In this document: positions 36,994-45,467 of the stretch, piece by piece | Numbering within the stretch: position 1 is the stretch's first letter | Layout: the number at the start of each line of letters is the position of its first letter | Assembly (NCBI GenBank): GCA_017621515.1 | Contig: JAGASY010000034.1 | Location: 1 to 64,000 of the forward strand | Origin: Bacteroidaceae bacterium | Lineage (GTDB): Bacteria > Bacteroidota > Bacteroidia > Bacteroidales > Bacteroidaceae | Reading direction: 5' to 3' | Length of the DNA stretch: 64,000 nt | Position numbers and translations under genes: made by a program | Notes under the pieces: model-generated | Seen by the model: the letters and a program-made list of their open reading frames with translations, nothing else | Told to the model about the DNA's origin: nothing | Databases searched by the model: none

Positions 36994-38148
36994 TCAATAT
37001 TTTATGATATATCCATTGCACTGTCTCCATATTCTATGCCCCAGAATCCAGAACGGTGCAGATATAACTTCTTCCGGATATTTCAACAGAAAACGGAGAT
37101 TGCGTTTTTGCCGCCTTACAAAACGCGACAAGAGACTTTCATGCTGTTTGCGCGCCTCGTTATACAGCCCGAAATTGCCGGTCAGTAGAATTTCTTTCAA
37201 AAGGGAATCGCCTTCCTTCACATTCATAGGAACAATCATATACTGTTCTTCCAGACCGAACACCTCATGCAATACATACATCACAGCGGCACAGAATCGG
37301 GTCAGCCCTAAAGAGGACAAGGTTTGGCGCAGTTCTTTCAGACACACAGCGTCCCTCTTCTGCTCCTTCATCACATAAAAATAGTCAAGACACTGGCGCA
37401 ATCCAATCCCTTCATCAAACAGATGGCGATAGATATGCACCAGAATGAATATGACATTGAAGGTGTTGGTAGGCATGAAATAAGTAGCATCCGGAGATTT
37501 CCGGATAAAGTTGTATTGGCGGGCAAACCATTTCTGCAAACGAAAGTTCCTAAGAGGAGAATAGAACCATGATATGCGATAATGAAGTTCCACTTCAATC
37601 TTATTATTCTCACTAATCGGCAATGTCACGACCTTGCCATCGGCAGTCCGCGTTGTCGCCACTTGTATATCCACATGATGATATACAGCCTCCGCATCCT
37701 TGTCTATTCCACGGGCATATCGAACCACACGTCTGGCAAACGAGGAAACAGGCTCTGCCGTCCTCCCCTCTCCCGGAACCACCAGCACATCTATGTCCCC
37801 GCTCTGCCTCCTCAAAGGTTCGGGATAGAGCGAAGCCATACCCTGTCCTTTAAGCATACAGCTGCCGAACCCTGCCGCCGACAACAAGGCTGTTATCTCT
37901 CCGCATTTCAGATTCAGCCACTTGTTCCGTTGCTCAATCTTTCCGGCAACGAAAGCCCAATGTCTCATGAGTTGTTTGGGAGGGCACTGCACTTCCGGCA
38001 GCTTTTCAATGGCAGAAACGCATATCCCTATCAGGGCCTGAAGCTTTGCCATGTCCATCATATAAAGCCAGTCGGCATACGTGGGAACTTCCGTAAACCG
38101 GTCTCTTTTCCCCAATGCTATCTGAACGAGCTGAAAGAATTTATCCAT
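36994..38148 (-). CDS. Nucleotidyltransferase-fold protein (NTase_rv-like)
   Basis: This 384-residue cytoplasmic protein starts at the ATG of MDKFFQLVQIALG. The fold signature is SCMLKGQGMASLYPEP followed by RRQSGDIDVLV, which gives the G-x-D-x-D metal site of the pol-beta superfamily. The rest (helical; HIYRHLFDEGIGLRQCLDYF) matches the uncharacterised nucleotidyltransferase family common in Bacteroidota. The target of nucleotide transfer is unknown. It lies downstream of apbE, separated by a hairpin. Confidence 0.8.
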   Translation of the reverse strand: MDKFFQLVQIALGKRDRFTEVPTYADWLYMMDMAKLQALIGICVSAIEKLPEVQCPPKQLMRHWAFVAGKIEQRNKWLNLKCGEITALLSAAGFGSCMLKGQGMASLYPEPLRRQSGDIDVLVVPGEGRTAEPVSSFARRVVRYARGIDKDAEAVYHHVDIQVATTRTADGKVVTLPISENNKIEVELHYRISWFYSPLRNFRLQKWFARQYNFIRKSPDATYFMPTNTFNVIFILVHIYRHLFDEGIGLRQCLDYFYVMKEQKRDAVCLKELRQTLSSLGLTRFCAAVMYVLHEVFGLEEQYMIVPMNVKEGDSLLKEILLTGNFGLYNEARKQHESLLSRFVRRQKRNLRFLLKYPEEVISAPFWILGHRIWRQCNGYIIKY

Positions 38149-38214
38149 AATATTATATATAAGGTAGGACTGAAAGGCTTCTGTTCGAGAAAGAAGCCCA
38201 TGAGGATACAAGAA

Positions 38215-38268
38215 AGCGGCAAGGCGATGGACACTTTGTAACAAAGCAGTTCACATCATCTTGCCGCT
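38215..38268 (-). terminator. Hairpin between apbE and the nucleotidyltransferase gene
   Basis: AGCGGCAAGGCGATG pairs with CATCATCTTGCCGCT around an AT-rich loop containing CTTTGTAACAAAG. The T-run is stronger on the plus strand, but only minus-strand genes flank it, so it is read as the apbE terminator. Confidence 0.55.
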
Positions 38269-38275
38269 GTTTTTT

Positions 38276-39367
38276 TTATTTTTCAAACCAGTCTTCAAGC
38301 GACGGCGAATACCATTCAGCCGTTTTGTCTTCTCCCACAGAATAAATAAAGAAAGCCTTGAGTTCCTTATGACGCTCAAGCACCTTCTTGGCTTCTTCAA
38401 GCCCCATCACCATGAAAGAGGTGGCGTAGGCATCTGCCACAGCGCAATCGTCGGCAATTACGGTAGAGGACAGAATGCTGTGCTGCACAGGATAGCCGGT
38501 GCGAGGGTCAATTGTATGGGCATACCTTTTGTTGTCTTTTATATAGAAGTTACGGTAATTGCCGGAAGTCGCCATAGAGGCATCGGAAATTCTCAGTATC
38601 TGCTCAATGTCGTTCTGCATACACAAGGAATCGTCTTCCGGCTTTGTTATGCCTATCTTCCATAACATGCCGCGGGGATTGCACCCTCTCACTCTCACTT
38701 CTCCTCCTATCTCAACCATATAGTTCTTTATGCCCTTGCTTTCAAGAAATTCTCCAACGGCATCCACTCCATAACCTTTTGCAATGGCACTGCAGTCGAG
38801 CATACTCTGCGGGATTTCCTTTATCACTTTTCCGTTCTCCAGTCTCACCTTGTCCATGCCCACCATTCTCTTCAGACTGTCAATCAGCGCATCGCTCACC
38901 CCATCGATGTTCTTGAAACCGAATCCCCATGCGTTCACTAAAGGTGCCACGGTAATGTCGAAAGCTCCGTCTGTCTCTTTCGATATAGTCTGTGCAAGGG
39001 TGAACACCTTGACAAAATGTTTATCCACCACAGTGTCCCGGTTGTTGTTCACGGCTGTGATGACAGAATTTTTATTGAAAGGGGACAGAGAGTTATCTAC
39101 ACCGTTCAACACACTCAGCACACTGTCTTTCAAGTCCGCGTCATGTTCATACGTTATATGATAGATGGTTCCAAAGATAGTGCCCTCACATTTTTGCAGC
39201 ATCTTCTGTGACCATACTTCTCCTTTTGCCCCTTTTTCTCCAGCCTCATTTCCGGTGGAGTTTGTACGTGCCACATACACAGTACCCACACACAGAAGAA
39301 TAATAAAAGGAATATGCCACCATTTACGCTTACGGCTTTTTTCCGTTATCTCTTTTTCTTGTTCCAT
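38276..39367 (-). CDS. apbE: FAD:protein FMN transferase
   Basis: This 363-residue ApbE-family protein attaches FMN to a Thr/Ser of target flavoproteins such as NqrB, NqrC or RnfG, outside the cytoplasm. It has a single N-terminal membrane segment (WHIPFIILLCVGTVYVA, about 17-33). Family blocks: TIFGTIYHITY, SPFNKNSVIT, DITVAPLVNAWGFG, LDCSAIAKGYGVD, MVEIGGEVRVRG, SGNYRNFY, HTIDPRTGYP and ADAYATSFMVMG. None of its usual Nqr targets is in the window. Confidence 0.95.
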   Translation of the reverse strand: MEQEKEITEKSRKRKWWHIPFIILLCVGTVYVARTNSTGNEAGEKGAKGEVWSQKMLQKCEGTIFGTIYHITYEHDADLKDSVLSVLNGVDNSLSPFNKNSVITAVNNNRDTVVDKHFVKVFTLAQTISKETDGAFDITVAPLVNAWGFGFKNIDGVSDALIDSLKRMVGMDKVRLENGKVIKEIPQSMLDCSAIAKGYGVDAVGEFLESKGIKNYMVEIGGEVRVRGCNPRGMLWKIGITKPEDDSLCMQNDIEQILRISDASMATSGNYRNFYIKDNKRYAHTIDPRTGYPVQHSILSSTVIADDCAVADAYATSFMVMGLEEAKKVLERHKELKAFFIYSVGEDKTAEWYSPSLEDWFEK

Positions 39368-39437
39368 TGACTCAAAGTTTTATTGTAAATTATATTTCAT
39401 GCAATATCTGCCGGAAGAAACACCGAAGCTTCATGCC

Positions 39438-40010
39438 TCACGCGTTCAAATGCTCTATAAGCACCTTCATGCCGATAAGAATCAGAATAACCCCTCCGAC
39501 AATTCCCGTAGGAAGTTTGAACTTCCTGCCTGTATATAGACCTGCCATATATCCTACATACGACATCACCACAGATACCAGTCCTATAATCACAACAGGG
39601 CGCAGAACGGAGACAACCGTCTTCATCCCCATACAGACAAAGGAGACTCCGACTGCCAGCGCATCGATACTCGTAGCCACGGCAAGCGTCATCACAACCC
39701 ACAGATTGTAAGGATTGAACGTATGCTCCTTTTCCGGTTGCAAATCGTCCCATATCATTTTTCCGCCAATACCGGCAAGAAGAATAAAGGCAATCCAATG
39801 ATCGAAACTTTCAATGTACTTTCCCAGTACGACAGTACAGCCCCATCCGATAACTGGCATAGCTGCCTGAAAAACACCGAACATGAGAGCCATCAGCGTT
39901 ATACACTTGTAGTCGGCTTTCTTCAACATCATTCCGGTTGCAAAACACACGGTAAAACAATCCATTGCAAGTGCCAGTCCGAGAAGCACATTTTCCACTA
40001 TTGTCAGCAT
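39438..40010 (-). CDS. mntP: Manganese efflux pump
   Basis: This 190-residue inner-membrane protein has six predicted transmembrane segments. The two half-site signatures are LGLALAMDCFTVCFATG (about 10-26) and ATSIDALAVGVSF (about 109-121), with the conserved Asp residues required for Mn(II) export. It stands between DUF6048 and apbE genes on the same strand with 70-110 bp gaps. No manganese riboswitch of the yybP-ykoY type was seen upstream. Confidence 0.95.
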   Translation of the reverse strand: MLTIVENVLLGLALAMDCFTVCFATGMMLKKADYKCITLMALMFGVFQAAMPVIGWGCTVVLGKYIESFDHWIAFILLAGIGGKMIWDDLQPEKEHTFNPYNLWVVMTLAVATSIDALAVGVSFVCMGMKTVVSVLRPVVIIGLVSVVMSYVGYMAGLYTGRKFKLPTGIVGGVILILIGMKVLIEHLNA

Positions 40011-40117
40011 TTTACTTTCTGATTTTCAATTTCCCTTTTTCTTTAATCACATCCGGGAAGATATAATAAAATAAAATCAAACTATCGCCATAAAAACAGT
40101 GCACAGAGAAATTAAAA

Positions 40118-40993
40118 TCATAAACCTTCGGATTCACCCTCGGCATCCTGTTCAACAGTTTTCTCTGTGGTGTTTTCGCTAGAAATAGCCTCACGCACTT
40201 CCACATTGACAGGAGTAGCAGTGACTTTGCCCTTCTTTTTTCCCCAGTTAAGGTCGAAGATAAGATTGTAGGTTCCGCCCCACACGGTTCCTCCAGTGGT
40301 CGTTCCATATCCGGGAATATAATAAGGTTTGGCATACAAGCTCTCTTTCGTGCTCATTTCGCTCTTGAATCTGACACTCCATCCCATGTGGAAATTTCGC
40401 CAAACTTTGACTTGAACACCTAAAACAATCTCTATCCACTGGCTGGTGGTACTTATTCCATCAAAACCAAAAGGCTCAGCCCCTCCGTATATAGGGTCTT
40501 TCATGTCCGGACCGGATATGTCATAGTTAAAACTCGACACACCGTAGCGAAGCCCGACAAAAAGTCGATTGTCCTGAAACTTGTCTTTCAAGAAATTGAC
40601 ATCGCATCCGATTCTCAGATACGGAGCCGATGTCTTGTACTTGATGTAAGTATTCAGGTCGGTCTTATCGCACAGACCATATCCCACTTCCGCAACCGGG
40701 AAATAGGTATTCTTCAGATTCAGCCTCAGTGCAGCCTCTATGTTTCCATAGTCGGAGAAAGCATACACTAACGGTCCGAACACATCAGCAGAAAGGGTAA
40801 AGCCCTGAAACAAGAGGAGCTTCGGCTTCTCCACCTCCACAGCCACATACTTTGTCGGCTTCTGCGGTTCACCGGGATTGGCAGTCTGTGCCAGAACTCT
40901 CATGCCGCCACAGCACAAAAAAGCCACGGCCAAGGCAATTCTTCTATTCCGCCACACCATTGAAATATATTCTGATATTCTCATAGCCCTCAT
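40118..40993 (-). CDS. DUF6048 family protein, probable outer-membrane barrel
   Basis: This 291-residue protein with an N-terminal signal/anchor (RIALAVAFLCCGGMRVLAQ) then a Pro-rich linker and a beta-strand-rich body (GLRYGVSSFNYD, QWIEIVLGVQVKVW, NFHMGWSVRFKSE), as in the DUF6048 family. The C-terminal 35 residues are acidic and low-complexity. It overlaps the upstream DUF6452 lipoprotein gene by 50 bp, and the pair occurs together in Bacteroidota. Function unknown. The internal Met at residue 5 is an alternative start. Confidence 0.78.
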   Translation of the reverse strand: MRAMRISEYISMVWRNRRIALAVAFLCCGGMRVLAQTANPGEPQKPTKYVAVEVEKPKLLLFQGFTLSADVFGPLVYAFSDYGNIEAALRLNLKNTYFPVAEVGYGLCDKTDLNTYIKYKTSAPYLRIGCDVNFLKDKFQDNRLFVGLRYGVSSFNYDISGPDMKDPIYGGAEPFGFDGISTTSQWIEIVLGVQVKVWRNFHMGWSVRFKSEMSTKESLYAKPYYIPGYGTTTGGTVWGGTYNLIFDLNWGKKKGKVTATPVNVEVREAISSENTTEKTVEQDAEGESEGL

Positions 40994-41570
40994 AATTTAC
41001 AGTCGGATTAGCTATCTCTACATGATCAATCCCAGCTTCGGTAGATGTGACCCCGGTCAGAGTGTGAAAACGATAAGCGCCGCATTCGGGCAAATCCACA
41101 TGCGGATAGCTCTCGTGCATAATCTTTATAGTATCGGAAGAACTTATCTCTGAATAGCTGAAAATAAGCGTGTCGCATTTCTGGAAATATCCGAGACCGA
41201 TTTCTATATTTCCGCGCGAAGAAGCCCGGTTCACAAGCACCGTGTCACGTCGCGTTTCGCTGACTGTTTCCGTATAGCCAAGCTCCACCAATGATTCATC
41301 CCGCCATTCTTTCACTACAGTCTGTTCGCCCAGTTTTCTGTATGTATAGACCGTTTTCATTCCCGGAAGAAGAGTTTTCACCGTAATTTCACCCATATAG
41401 CTGATGGGAGTTCCCTCACTATCATAAAAATAGAAGTTACAGCTTACAAAATTTTCCAGAGGACAATTGTTGGAAGAGCAAGAAGCAAGCCATCCCGTTG
41501 CGGAAGAAGACATAATGAACAGGGCTGCATAAACTACAGCCCTGCGAATATCTTTTTGACGAATAACCAT
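40944..41570 (-). CDS. DUF6452 family lipoprotein
   Basis: This 208-residue exported lipoprotein has lipobox LASC after MSSSATGW, with a CNFYFYDSEGTPISY segment and a beta-rich body typical of DUF6452. It is probably anchored in the outer membrane facing the periplasm. The overlap with the DUF6048 gene implies translational coupling and a joint role, so far unknown. It follows the DUF4199/GT2 genes by 29 bp, so all may be one transcript. Confidence 0.78.
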   Translation of the reverse strand: MVIRQKDIRRAVVYAALFIMSSSATGWLASCSSNNCPLENFVSCNFYFYDSEGTPISYMGEITVKTLLPGMKTVYTYRKLGEQTVVKEWRDESLVELGYTETVSETRRDTVLVNRASSRGNIEIGLGYFQKCDTLIFSYSEISSSDTIKIMHESYPHVDLPECGAYRFHTLTGVTSTEAGIDHVEIANPTVNYEGYENIRIYFNGVAE

Positions 41571-41598
41571 TCCCGAATATTTTTATCATTGATTCTTA

Positions 41599-42549
41599 TC
41601 AGATAGTTTTTTCCACCTGATATTTATTTCTCTCCTGAGAATTGCGACTGACAAGCTCCGCCACAAAGCCACCGACAAAAAGCTGTGTTCCGAGTATCAT
41701 CATGGTGAGAGCAATATAGAAATACGGAGAGTCCGTCACAAGAGTATATTCTCCTCCATTATATAATGCGATAAGCTTGAATATGCCCACACATGCGGCA
41801 GCCAAAAAACCGATTATAAACATCAGTGTACCCACCAGACCGAATACGTGCATCGGCTGTACACCGTATGTAGAAAGGAACCACAGTGATATCAAGTCGA
41901 GATAGCCGTTCACAAAGCGGTCAAGCCCGAACTTTGTCTTTCCATACTTTCTTGCCTGATGATGCACAACCTTCTCTCCAATCTTTGAGAATCCGGCATT
42001 CTTTGCAAGATACGGAATATATCTGTGCATTTCACCATAGACCTCTATATTCTTCACCACTTCCTTTCTGTAAGCCTTCAGTCCGCAGTTGAAGTCATGC
42101 AGATTCTTGATGCCCGAAACTTTGCGCGCCGTAGCATTGAAAAGCTTGGTCGGGATTGTCTTTGAGAGTGGGTCATACCTCTTCTGCTTATATCCGCTGA
42201 CAAGGTCGTAGCCCTCCTCCGTAATCATACGGTAAAGCTCCGGAATCTCATCCGGACTGTCCTGCAAATCTGCATCCATTGTGATGACCACATCGCCCTC
42301 CGCACGCTCAAAGCCATGAAACAAAGCCGGGCTTTTGCCGTAATTGCGACGGAACTTGATGCCGTGTACTTCAGGATTCTCACTACACAGGTGTTCTATA
42401 ACATCCCATGACTTGTCCGTAGAACCATCATTCACGAATATGATTTCATAGCTGAACTTATGCTGTTCCATCACACGCTTAATCCACGCATGAAGTTCCG
42501 GAAGTGATTCTTCCTCGTTATATAGTGGAACGACAACAGATATATCCAT
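41599..42549 (-). CDS. Family 2 glycosyltransferase, polyprenyl-phosphate glycosyltransferase type
   Basis: This 316-residue DPM1/GtrB-like enzyme has ISVVVPLYNEEESLPEL at the N-terminus, FVNDGSTDKSW, the DxD motif MDADLQDSPDEI, and two C-terminal transmembrane helices (about 232-256 and 270-292). It is expected to transfer a sugar to undecaprenyl phosphate on the cytoplasmic side. It is encoded with a DUF4199 membrane protein, a pairing found across Bacteroidota. Confidence 0.92.
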   Translation of the reverse strand: MDISVVVPLYNEEESLPELHAWIKRVMEQHKFSYEIIFVNDGSTDKSWDVIEHLCSENPEVHGIKFRRNYGKSPALFHGFERAEGDVVITMDADLQDSPDEIPELYRMITEEGYDLVSGYKQKRYDPLSKTIPTKLFNATARKVSGIKNLHDFNCGLKAYRKEVVKNIEVYGEMHRYIPYLAKNAGFSKIGEKVVHHQARKYGKTKFGLDRFVNGYLDLISLWFLSTYGVQPMHVFGLVGTLMFIIGFLAAACVGIFKLIALYNGGEYTLVTDSPYFYIALTMMILGTQLFVGGFVAELVSRNSQERNKYQVEKTI

Positions 42550-42578
42550 TTTATTGATAATTTATATTTTTTCTTTTT

Positions 42579-43139
42579 CTATCCTTTTCTCTTCGACTTC
42601 ATTGATGCAACAAAGGCTGTAGGAAAACTCAAGATGATAGACATAAAAAAGTTCTGGTTAAAAAGCATCAGAGCCATATCCAAAGGAGACAACTTCGACA
42701 TTTCGTCAAGACTCTCTCTGAGTACACCCAGCGTCTCCGACAGCCCCATCTGCTTATACAACTTTATAGTCTCTTCATCTTCAAGCACAGAATAGAACTG
42801 TCCCAACAACGCTCCGTCATCCATATAGGCAAAATAAACATATTCAGCCGCTCCTGTAAGCAGACAGGCATATACGAACATCATTATGGAGAACATCCAC
42901 GCAGAAAAGAACGGCAGTTTCTCTCCCGGCTCAAGATGCTGCTTATATCGCCAAGCAAAGTAGAATGCGACAAAGGGTAACATACAGATGCCTATGCATG
43001 CCATAAACATGAACAACATATTCATATTGCATATTCCCAACACATAAAGTGCAAAGACAATCACCCATGCTACTCCTAAAAACGTGCCATATTCCGTTGC
43101 GTATGCCCTTGAAGGCATAATTGGCTTTTGTTCCGTCAT
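42579..43139 (-). CDS. DUF4199 membrane protein
   Basis: This 186-residue protein has about four hydrophobic segments (roughly 18-36, 40-64, 80-104 and 158-178) and a charged loop between 112 and 150, as in DUF4199. It is first in an operon with the GT2 enzyme 29 bp downstream; it may help the lipid-linked sugar step. The -7 box TAACTTTG at 43167-43174 supports the start. Confidence 0.85.
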   Translation of the reverse strand: MTEQKPIMPSRAYATEYGTFLGVAWVIVFALYVLGICNMNMLFMFMACIGICMLPFVAFYFAWRYKQHLEPGEKLPFFSAWMFSIMMFVYACLLTGAAEYVYFAYMDDGALLGQFYSVLEDEETIKLYKQMGLSETLGVLRESLDEMSKLSPLDMALMLFNQNFFMSIILSFPTAFVASMKSKRKG

Positions 43140-43166
43140 TTTTCAGTCAATGTATTTTTAACTTGG

Positions 43167-43174
43167 CAAAGTTA
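43167..43174 (-). promoter_or_regulatory. -7 box TAACTTTG for the DUF4199/GT2 operon
   Basis: Minus-strand TAnnTTTG match 28 bp before the DUF4199 start codon. Confidence 0.55.
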
Positions 43175-43198
43175 TACCTTTATTCCGACATATCACAA

Positions 43199-43768
43199 TT
43201 ATTTGTGTACTTTGTCCGCATTCTTATTTATAAAATCCTTCCAAGACGAAAATGAATGTTCTGCAACGGGACGTCCCATCTGTATAAAATGGCAGTATGC
43301 TGCTCCAAGTGCATCAGTGGCATCCATCTGCTCGTTCATCTGATCCTCCGGTATCTTCAGCATTCTCTTCAGCATACCGGCAACCTGCTCCTTGGATGCC
43401 GCACCGTTTCCTGTTATAGCCACTTTGATTTTTCTCGGCTCATACTCCGTGATGGGCAAGTCGCGCTCTATTGCAGCGGCAATTGCCACTCCCTGTGCCC
43501 TTCCGAGTTTAAGCATCGACTGTACGTTCTTGCCAAAAAAGGGGGCTTCAATAGCCAGTTCGTCAGGATGATAGGCATCGATAATGTTTGTCACCCGCTC
43601 AAAGATACGTCCCAGACGCAAATAATGGTCAGCGTATTTGTGCAGCTCAATCACTCCCATCGCTATCATCTCGGCTTTGTTACCCACCACTCTCAGCAAA
43701 CCGTACCCCATGACATTCGTGCCGGGGTCTATTCCGAGTATAATCTTTTCTTGCTTGATTCTGTTCAT
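43199..43768 (-). CDS. ruvC: Holliday junction endodeoxyribonuclease RuvC
   Basis: This 189-residue protein starts at the ATG of [18 protein letters not shown]. Catalytic acids: Asp14 (GIDPGT), Glu in LAIEAPFF, and the [12 protein letters not shown] block with Asp and His. It resolves Holliday junctions with RuvAB as a dimer. A second ATG five codons upstream overlaps the stop of the preceding DUF4286 gene (ATGA), so coupling from there is possible. Much longer frames are rejected because they run back into that gene. Confidence 0.95.
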   Translation of the reverse strand: MNRIKQEKIILGIDPGTNVMGYGLLRVVGNKAEMIAMGVIELHKYADHYLRLGRIFERVTNIIDAYHPDELAIEAPFFGKNVQSMLKLGRAQGVAIAAAIERDLPITEYEPRKIKVAITGNGAASKEQVAGMLKRMLKIPEDQMNEQMDATDALGAAYCHFIQMGRPVAEHSFSSWKDFINKNADKVHK

Positions 43769-43779
43769 GCTTCCCAAGG

Positions 43780-44088
43780 TCATTCCACAATCACCTCCAT
43801 CAAAGTAGGGAACCCGATTACCTTGTTCTTGAAAGCCTGAAGCAGATTCTTTTCCAGTGACGCGCCCACAGAAGCATACCATTTATGGAGCGAAGAAGTA
43901 TCCTCTGTCTCAAACTGTACGGAGAAACATTCCGATTCCTCGTCCTTGTGACTTATGATTCTCGACAAACGCGCATTTTTCAGTTCTCCAGACTTGACCG
44001 CCTCAGGAATAAACATTTCGTTCATGAATATCACAAAATTCCGAGCATCGTCATTGCTCACATGATAGGTTGTGTTGTATATAAGCAT
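43780..44088 (-). CDS. DUF4286 family protein
   Basis: This 102-residue cytoplasmic protein ([18 protein letters not shown]; ends [11 protein letters not shown]) is typical of DUF4286, a ferredoxin-like alpha/beta family usually encoded beside ruvC in Bacteroidota. Its stop lies 11 bp before the ruvC start. Function unknown. The -7 box at 44120-44127 fits. Confidence 0.88.
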   Translation of the reverse strand: MLIYNTTYHVSNDDARNFVIFMNEMFIPEAVKSGELKNARLSRIISHKDEESECFSVQFETEDTSSLHKWYASVGASLEKNLLQAFKNKVIGFPTLMEVIVE

Positions 44089-44119
44089 ATTGATATTACT
44101 GTTAAATCTGATTTGTCTG

Positions 44120-44127
44120 CAAAATTA
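44120..44127 (-). promoter_or_regulatory. -7 box TAATTTTG for DUF4286-ruvC
   Basis: Minus-strand TAnnTTTG match 31 bp before the DUF4286 start codon. Confidence 0.55.
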
Positions 44128-44180
44128 GACAAAAACAATGATTCAACGATACTGGCAGGACAAAGAATTTGTTTTCTGTT

Positions 44181-44396
44181 TTACAATTCCATTTTTAACT
44201 CTTCATACAAATCCACAGATCCCAAATGCCAATATTTAGTACTCTCGGTTGACAATTTCTTGTAGAGTTCAGAATGATAGATACGGTTCAAGCACTCTTG
44301 CAATGTGAAACCATAATCGTCGTGCAGATATTCCACCAACCAGCTTATCTTTCCCGGCAAGAGCAGATGGAGATTACTTTGATTAATCTGGAACAT
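44181..44396 (-). CDS. Small hypothetical protein, possible toxin-antitoxin partner (71 aa)
   Basis: This 71-residue acidic, mainly helical protein (ISWLVEYLHDDYGFTLQEC...STKYWHLGS) is not assigned to a named family with certainty. It lies 47 bp downstream of a DUF3791 gene on the same strand. Such small pairs accompany DUF3990 toxins in Bacteroidota, but no DUF3990 gene is present, so this could be an orphan remnant. Confidence 0.6.
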   Translation of the reverse strand: MFQINQSNLHLLLPGKISWLVEYLHDDYGFTLQECLNRIYHSELYKKLSTESTKYWHLGSVDLYEELKMEL

Positions 44397-44443
44397 ATCA
44401 TTATCCTATTTTTATTGCTTCAATAAACTTCCATGATATACCT

Positions 44444-44668
44444 TCATGTTTCTTTATTTTTTCTTATTTCAATAAACTCATCAATCTCTTCTATCAGCCA
44501 TTGACGTCCTTGGGTGTGAAGCGGTTCAAAGCACTCACAAAGATAATCAGTCACACCATATTCCGAGAACAAGTCAAAAACCTGTTCACCAGTCATTCCT
44601 TTGGCTGCTCCATATTCTTCAATGCAGAACGCAACGAAGAGGGCTATATCTTTATCTTTCTTGTTCAT
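44444..44668 (-). CDS. DUF3791 family protein (74 aa)
   Basis: This 74-residue helical protein with the DUF3791 pattern: FVAFCIEEYGAAKGMTGEQV and a second helix pair (YLCECFEPLHTQGRQWLIEEI). In other genomes DUF3791 genes adjoin DUF3990 toxin-like genes; the neighbour here is only the 71-residue protein. A -7 box lies at 44776-44783, about 108 bp upstream. Confidence 0.75.
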   Translation of the reverse strand: MNKKDKDIALFVAFCIEEYGAAKGMTGEQVFDLFSEYGVTDYLCECFEPLHTQGRQWLIEEIDEFIEIRKNKET

Positions 44669-44775
44669 TGTAAACTACCTTTCTGCAAATCTGCCACACA
44701 TATTTGTCCTTGTATGCTGACGAACACTGCCCAAACTATATTTAAGCTTCAATGGTCTTATTGCGCTATTCGATA

Positions 44776-44783
44776 CAAAATTA
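44776..44783 (-). promoter_or_regulatory. -7 box TAATTTTG upstream of DUF3791
   Basis: Minus-strand TAnnTTTG match giving a leader of about 100 nt. Confidence 0.4.
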
Positions 44784-45004
44784 CTGTTTTATCGTGAATT
44801 ACCATGACAAAACAGGAAAATCATCATGAACACATCCACAAAAAGGACAATAAAAACCATTAAGTATTGAGTCTCTGAGACAGAAGAGTAGCCGGTTTTT
44901 ATTTTACAAGACAAGCTGTAACTTTCGTCATTGTGGTCTGAAGCGCGGCATTTGCCTGTACCGACGAAAGCATACCATACTCTATATGCACAGACAATGC
45001 CTTG

Positions 45005-45178
45005 AAAACATATTATCTGTGCATAGAGGAATCGAAAACAGTTCGCTAAAAACTCAAATCCACACTGTGGATTATAAAAACCACACTGTGGATTTTGTAA
45101 ACAGCACTGCTGATTATAAAAACAGCAGTGTTGATTTGAGTTTTCAGTGAACTGTTTTCGATTCCTCTATGCACAGAT
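45005..45178. repeat. Nested palindromic element, copy 2
   Basis: The outer arms ATCTGTGCATAGAGGAATCG... at 45015-45067 pair with the block ending at 45178: 53 bases with about 3 mismatches. The inner part holds CCACACTGTGG palindromes on the left and AGCACTGCT and AGCAGTGTT words on the right. It aligns with the element at 36549-36724, and AAAACATATT outside the left arm extends the match. It lies between the DUF3791 promoter and addB. Confidence 0.8.
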
Positions 45179-45372
45179 TTTTTCATTTTATAGGCAAGTT
45201 CAAAACTATAAGCTTGACATTGATAATCTTACTGATTCGTTGAATATTTTCAAAAATCCAAATAAGTGTTTCAATTGTTAATTTCCGGCGGAAGGCGAAA
45301 ATCAAAGTGTCAGATTCCGGCTGTATAAACTCCACATCCACACAAGCTCTTGGCGGTATCAGCAAAAAAACA

Positions 45373-45380
45373 TAACTTTG
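45373..45380 (+). promoter_or_regulatory. -7 box TAACTTTG for addB
   Basis: Plus-strand TAnnTTTG match giving a leader of about 83 nt to ATG 45468. Confidence 0.5.
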
Positions 45381-45467
45381 CAGAAAATGCCCGGAAAGCG
45401 TTTGTAAAACCCGGCGCCATTTGCAAGATTCTCCATTATCGGCAATGACGCATATAATAATTCCTGC

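Noticed and set aside
40011..40117. yybP-ykoY manganese riboswitch before mntP
   Set aside because: The 107-bp gap shows no conserved riboswitch core and no terminator-like hairpin.
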